64,000 nucleotides of DNA from Pleodorina starrii. Its lineage: Eukaryota > Chlorophyta > Chlorophyceae > Chlamydomonadales > Volvocaceae. The notes beneath the pieces were generated by a model, which was given only the letters and a program-made list of their open reading frames with translations, searched no databases and had not been told where the DNA came from. How positions within the stretch are numbered: the first letter of the stretch is position 1; each line of letters opens with the position of its first letter. Positions 58,804 through 64,000 of the stretch are shown here, piece after piece. The stretch is from assembly GCA_030267565.1 (NCBI GenBank), contig BRXU01000029.1:603001-667000 (forward strand). The letters are read 5' to 3'. Position numbers and translations under genes: made by a program.

Positions 58804-59272
58804 CTGATGTCATGTCAAATTGTGCGCTGTCTCCGGACAGGGCTTCCTACGCATTGCTGGATCTTGCAACCAAGAAGGACATTCTCGTCTTTTCCTATTT
58901 CCTCCTTGTCTATCTTTGGGGCGGATCAGGCTTCTGACGGAACTTTACCATGCTCAACATCCCCGCCCAAGGTATTCCATTTCCTCTTAACCTGTGAACC
59001 CCGGGCACAAATGACAGTGCTCTTTGGTTATATTCAAAAACGTGACTAAATGCATCCTCGAGACAATTAAGTCTCGAGTCGGCTATGTTTGAGTCGGCTA
59101 CGGAGCCCTGGTAAATTGACAGCTATATGTCGTCCATAATCTTCTAGAAGATTTCGTGTTTGAGTCATCACACTTCCCAACACAACGAAATTTCACTTGG
59201 CATCACACAAATGTACAATCTACATCCAAACCCTAGTGTAGAAATTGATCCTGCCGTCTATCTACTTGCGCG
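58804..59272. other. Spacer between tRNA-Arg and tRNA-like sequence
   Basis: No gene or repeat is recognised. A short inverted repeat, CTCGAGACAATTAAGTCTCGAG, lies near 59057-59078. Confidence 0.4.
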
Positions 59273-59930
59273 GGAGTCAGCGTAGCTCAATTGGAAGAGC
59301 ACTCGCTTGGCAATTCGATGGTCAAGGGTTCGATCCCATGCTTGGTCGGATTGATAATGGGTAGATGTGGGTTCGGATCCCACCGTTGACCCCCTGGCAG
59401 GTGGCCAGGGTGTAGAAGGTTGGATGGCAGCTTACCAACCGGTGTCGTTGGCGGGGACAGTTGACGAAGACGGTAGATGTAGTTAGTCGGAGCTACTGGG
59501 CGGGACCGTACCCCTGGGAGGAGGAAGCCTACCACTCATGACGAAGGCGGTAGCTACGAGCATCAAGGTTCCCGAGGTGAAGCTCCGGAGCTGGAGATGG
59601 AGTCGAAGGCCAAGTTCGAAGAATGAGCGGGCAATTTCCAGGCTACCCGGTAGTCGGTACTAGCGAGGTGGCTGCTGAGGTGTGATCAGGAGGGCCAGGC
59701 TCCGGCTAGTAGCACTAACTGGCCGTGTTCCCCAGCGATAATGGGGCGAGGAGAACGACTGCGATAGTGTCGTGGATCGTCGTACAGGTGTCGTGCGGAT
59801 CGGACCACAACTGGTGGCGGCTGGTCGGCTCGCTATATAAAGCAAATGCCAGAGTCCCGGCGGCAGGCCCCCGTCCCCTTAAACCACGCCAGAGCGTGCT
59901 CGGTGTAACAATAATAATAATAATACTAGC
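59273..59930 (+). mobile_element. Candidate tRNA-derived SINE
   Basis: The head at 59275-59347 has an A-box-like GTAGCTCAATTGGAAGAG and a B box GGTTCGATCC, but its acceptor, anticodon and T stems do not pair properly, so it is not a functional tRNA. A second B-box-like GGTTCGGATCC lies at 59370. About 560 bp of unique body follows, and the element may end at TGTAACAATAATAATAATAA (59905-59925), a triplet tail typical of SINE/LINE 3' ends. I saw no target-site duplication by eye. Confidence 0.4.
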
Positions 59931-60115
59931 GCGGGAGACCCAAATGGGGCCAACAGCTCTTCAGCAGCTCTTGATAGCGGATCTATCTCGATCGACAGCC
60001 ATGACTTGGATCCGTCCCTGGTCGATGGAACACGTACGATCCGACCTTCCCAACCCCAACCCCGCCGCGTGGCAATAGGTTTACGATGTTGAAAGCCGTC
60101 GCGAACGAAGTCGCG

Positions 60116-60349
<234 letters not shown>

Positions 60350-60680
60350 TTAGAACACCGGCCGCTGCGTGTACACGTCCTCGCAAGGCCACTGTTCCGA
60401 TCAATGCTGCTGAACCAGTCCCAAGCTACGCGCATGCGCCCTAGACCAATAATTTAATACGCATGGTGCGGCCACTCCTACCTGCCCCCACACGGCTAGC
60501 TAGCGGGCTCAGAACGAAGCCATTGCCTGATCGAGCGCCATCCGTCGGTCGCCATGCTGGGGGGTCGCAGCGCTCCCTGTTGCTAGCCCTCGCTCTCGGT
60601 GTTGCGCCAGCAGGCTGTAAATCTAGCCTTGCATACAATTCAGAATCCTAACCTGGATGGAATGACTTCTACGTTCGCAG
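60350..60680. other. Region between (TTA)n and first LRR exon
   Basis: Probably intron or 5' region of the leucine-rich-repeat gene. No exon could be defined here. Confidence 0.35.
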
Positions 60681-63600
60681 GAACCTTGTAGCAATTCCGG
60701 AGAGCATTTCCACATTGGCAGCTCTTCAGCAGCTGGATCTAGGATCCAAGAAAATCAAGGGCTTCCCCTGGAGTTCTCTGCGGAAGATGAATAAGCTCCA
60801 AAAGCTGGAGATGCACGCTTTGTAAGTGGCATATATATGGTTGTTGCAGCAGTGTAAATGTCTGTTCGACCTTATGAATTGGTAGATAGGCGCATGCACC
60901 CCAAGCTCTCGGTTAGTTTGATGATGCACACCACGCAAACCTTTGTTACAAATATTTCTTATCACGACCGACGGACAATCTCCCTAGTCCTTTCTTACAT
61001 TTTTTGCGGGATAGCCTCCATCCTTGAAGTAGGATGTTAAATCGTGCCTGCTGTTGTTGACCTCCGCCAGGCTCTGCCTCATAGTCAATGCATGTCCGTG
61101 CGTGCGTATCCGATATCGAATAATAATTATAATAATGCCAAGGAACTAACGCCCAGAGAATTTTAACTGAAATCGTGCAGTGCAAATCTGGCTGGAGACG
61201 ACGGTGCCAAGACGACCGACACAGCGGTCCAGCGACAGCGTGATGTGGTGGGTAGAATGCTGCTTAAGCAAACGAGTTGCCTTGCCAAGACGTACGTATA
61301 CCTTGTCTGCGATCACGCCACTCCCTTGTCACGCATCGAACAGGGCGACAGCTTCTCCGAACTGGATGACACCACGCTTGCGGAGAAAGGCGCGGGTGGG
61401 TCGCGTGAAGGATGGTGATGCGCACCCGGACTAATATTAGCTATCATTGGTAATTGCTACTTGGGTTGTTGTAACCCGTTCGGCGCACCGCCTCTCCCTG
61501 CCTGCCTGCATTACGAATCCAGCATTTCCTACATATTAATGCGCGGGAGGTTTAATAACCACGCACTCCACCGGTATGCATGGCTTGCACGGCTTGCACG
61601 GCTTGCACGGCTTGCTGCATGCGTACGCACTATATATGGTTTCGTGCTGTTCTTTCAATGAAGAGCATTTACCACTACCTACCTGCCGACCTGGCCGCGT
61701 GCATTGCCAGCAGGCGTCCTGGAAGCGTATCGGGCGCAGCTGGAAACCACCGACCGCACTTGGCTGCCGGGCTTCCTTGCCAAGCATAAACTCGGCCTCG
61801 AGGCCGCCGCACGCACCGCCGCCGCCGAGCCCGAGAAGTGGAAGGGCTTCCTCGAGCTCATGATGCAGGTCCAGCTGCTGAGGGTGGCACTGTTGAGCGA
61901 CAAGCAGCTGGACGAGGCACTGGCCGGGGATGCGGACTCGGCCACATGGAAGTTGCCGACCTGGTCTTCGTTGCAGAAGGCAGGTGTGCCTTGAGCCGCC
62001 AACTGACTCTTTTGCGCCCTGGCATGCATGTCATAATGCGTATCATCATTATTACTACAGCTTGACATGATAAGTTCACAGCGCAATGCACGCATACGAT
62101 AACTTAGGCGAAAGCTTCATACGGGAGGTTTATTTGTACCAGCCAGACACAAAATCTTGGAACCCCATTTGTTGTTGATACCAGTATGCTCTCACGGATC
62201 TGCAGGTGGACTTCGAGGGTCTCCCCTTGATTCAGGGGCCTGGAAAGGAGCCCATGCGCATCCCTCATATTCGGCACGTGACCTTGGAGAAGATGGAGAT
62301 GCTTGTGCAGCAACTGGCGGACGGCGGTCTGCTCGCTTCCTGGAGGCCAACCCGCTCGGTCATCCGGTAAATGACGCAAGCCTAGCTATTAGAAGCATAC
62401 ACTTGCTTGGTGACCTACTGCGTGCGTGTGTGCACATGGTTGCATGGCCCGGGCAAATGCGCGCCTGCACTTTCGTCCGTTCTTGTCCGGCATCTCGATT
62501 AATGTATATGCATACTCATCTAAGTCAAAAGTGCGGTCACTGCGGTAGTGGATGGGCTGTATCCGCCGAAGAGGCATCAGTCTGCTCTCTTACCACACGC
62601 TAGGGCTTACGGTCCAGCGCAAACTTTCCTAGATGCATACTGGAGCGTGGTTTATTTCCTATGCATCTCATTCCAGCCCTCTCGCTCTGCTGCTTCCGCC
62701 CCCAGGGAGAACCTGTACTGTCTGGGCTTCCGGCCGGCGTTGGTTTGCGAAAGTCACAAGGACTCGGTACGCGGTGCGGATTCCTGGATTATACGCAAGG
62801 CCCCATACCTGAAGTTGTCGCTGCCGGCGTCCAAGTCATACCAGGTATGCTAGGTAGATCAGCTCTAGTTCACACCGAAGTAAGAAACCGCGCGGATGTC
62901 TTCTAATTTTCACTAGCAGGCAAAACTCCATACTGATTTATTTGGCTGTGCATCTGGAGCTGTTCTATCTGCACCATACATGCTGCACTTGAACGGCCCG
63001 CCGCCGTTCTTAATTTACTCTTGAATTTTCCAGTTAGTTCCGCAAGTCACGCGTTTTCTTTTTAGATAGGCTTCAAACGCGTTTGCCGGGCTGGACCAAC
63101 CGACCTGAGCCAATAGGGGCGATCGTTCATCGGACTGTTCCATTCAATCAAGGCCGTCCGTCGATGCTCTTGGTTGGGTTGGCTGCTGTGCACCCCTGAC
63201 CGTACATACACGAACGAAGGAGCCTTTCGGCTGAGGTGCCTTAGGGCCAGCGATGGGGCATGACACGCCCACCGTAGAGTTTCCCCACACTACTGGCTGG
63301 GGCACCTATCTGGATGCACGCGAGTCAGCAAGAGCCTCCCTGCGTGGCGAAAGGATATGAGCTGGCCTGGCACGCGCGGGGAAGGGCCCGATTGCGGGCG
63401 TGGATGGGCCGTCAGCTGCCATGACCGCCATTTACCGCCGCTGCCATTGGATTGCTTTTGCGCGTTGGTCCCAAACCTACAAAACTGTTGGTGCACAGAA
63501 GATAGCTGGGATTTAGATAGGACTCCCACTGGCTCCGTCATTGATAGATGTTTTCACGTGCGTATCCATCCATACCATGATATATATTTGGCTTACTTAC

Positions 63601-64000
63601 ATGCATCTTGGTCACTACCGTAACAACCACCACTATCAGTGCATCCGTACTTCACGTGCGCGTGCAATGCTTCCCTGATATATAGGTGGAGGCCGTTACA
63701 TTTGAGGCAGAGGCACATGACCAGGTAGGGAGCGGAAGCGGTCTGCTCCTGTTGATGAAGAAGCCTTGCTTACGTAGTCGTGGATTTCGAATATATATGA
63801 AGATACAGCGAGTGTCGGCGTTCGATCGAGAAATGCCGGCTTTATTGTAACTTGTAGATAGTTGTACCTGTTCTCCACCCCCGCATACGTGCTCAGGTTG
63901 TGGGTAAAGCCTATAACGCGTCGGTCTCGAGGGCCCACCCTTTCTTCCTTGGGAAACAAATGAAGACCGTGAACTCCATTCATGTTAGTTTCGCATCGCG
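60681..64000 (+). CDS. Leucine-rich-repeat-containing protein, several exons (partial; runs off right edge)
   Basis: Clear exons are 60681-60821 and 61181-61291 (phases agree), 61709(?)-61983, 62206-62366, 62706-62844 and 63686-63724 (the last three agree in phase). Exon 60681 encodes NLVAIPESISTLAALQQLDL and then LRKMNKLQKLEMHA, two plant-type leucine-rich repeats (L..IP.si..L..L..LdL). Exon 61709 is helical and charged (GFLAKHKLGLEAAAR, WKGFLELMMQVQLLRVALL). Exon 62206 contains HVTLEKMEMLVQQLADGGLL, and exon 62706 contains ENLYCLGFRPALVC. Junctions around 61291/61709 and 61983/62206 do not match in phase, so at least one exon is missing or two genes are involved. The start lies upstream, possibly before the (TTA)n tract. 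Function not recognised. Confidence 0.45.

Overview
This window is nuclear DNA of a green alga, most likely a chlamydomonadalean or volvocalean relative of Chlamydomonas. The evidence is intron-dense genes with short exons, GTGAG/GTACG-type donors and CAG acceptors, very high GC in the first ~38 kb, long Ala/Gly homopolymers inside proteins, octamers matching the Chlamydomonas telomere repeat TTTTAGGG, and a tRNA gene with an anticodon-loop intron. No bacterial operon structure, CRISPR array or viral gene is visible. Gene models below were built by hand from protein similarity, splice signals and reading-phase continuity. No RNA or database evidence was available.

Layout. 1-2851 (minus): 5' part of a TruA/Pus1-type pseudouridine synthase that runs off the left edge. 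3453-3570 (minus): tRNA-Lys(UUU) with a ~46-nt intron. 5149-21973 (minus): one very large gene of about 28 exons. It has a short hydrophobic N-terminus, a long Ala/Glu/Lys-rich coiled-coil region and a C-terminal UDP-N-acetylhexosamine pyrophosphorylase (UAP1)-like domain that lacks the nucleotide-binding signature loop. 22829(?)-37859 (plus): a divergently transcribed gene of about 19 exons for a ~1,850-residue protein with low-complexity N-terminal two-thirds and two related helical, degenerate EF-hand-like modules at the C-terminus. I recognise no named family for it. The two head-to-head genes are separated by ~0.85 kb.

37.9-47.4 kb is gene-poor and repeat-rich: a higher-order satellite (unique ~400-bp segments alternating with GTGAGTGC-type arrays, 40.69-44.21 kb) and 5-bp-periodic CGTAG/CGCTC/CGTCG arrays (44.64-45.98 kb). 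47615-52561 (plus): a complete nine-exon gene joining a [4Fe-4S] ferredoxin-like motif to a metallo-beta-lactamase-fold hydrolase, as in a plant/algal family. 54611-58309: a near-perfect 3.7-kb inverted repeat with a ~1-kb spacer and a second, nested fold-back in one arm. 58731-60348: tRNA-Arg(CCU), a degenerate tRNA-like sequence resembling a SINE head, and a (TTA)n tract. 60681-64000 (plus): exons of a gene with a leucine-rich-repeat segment, continuing off the right edge.

The introns of the two large genes carry giant pentamer/heptamer arrays (12.6-13.7, 31.07-32.24, 36.08-36.29 kb) and several short dispersed repeat families (GACCCACGGGTC, and 30-60-bp units beginning GTAAAAAGAAGATACC or TTATCCACGTATAGG). 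Most long reading frames in those regions are translations of simple repeats, not genes.
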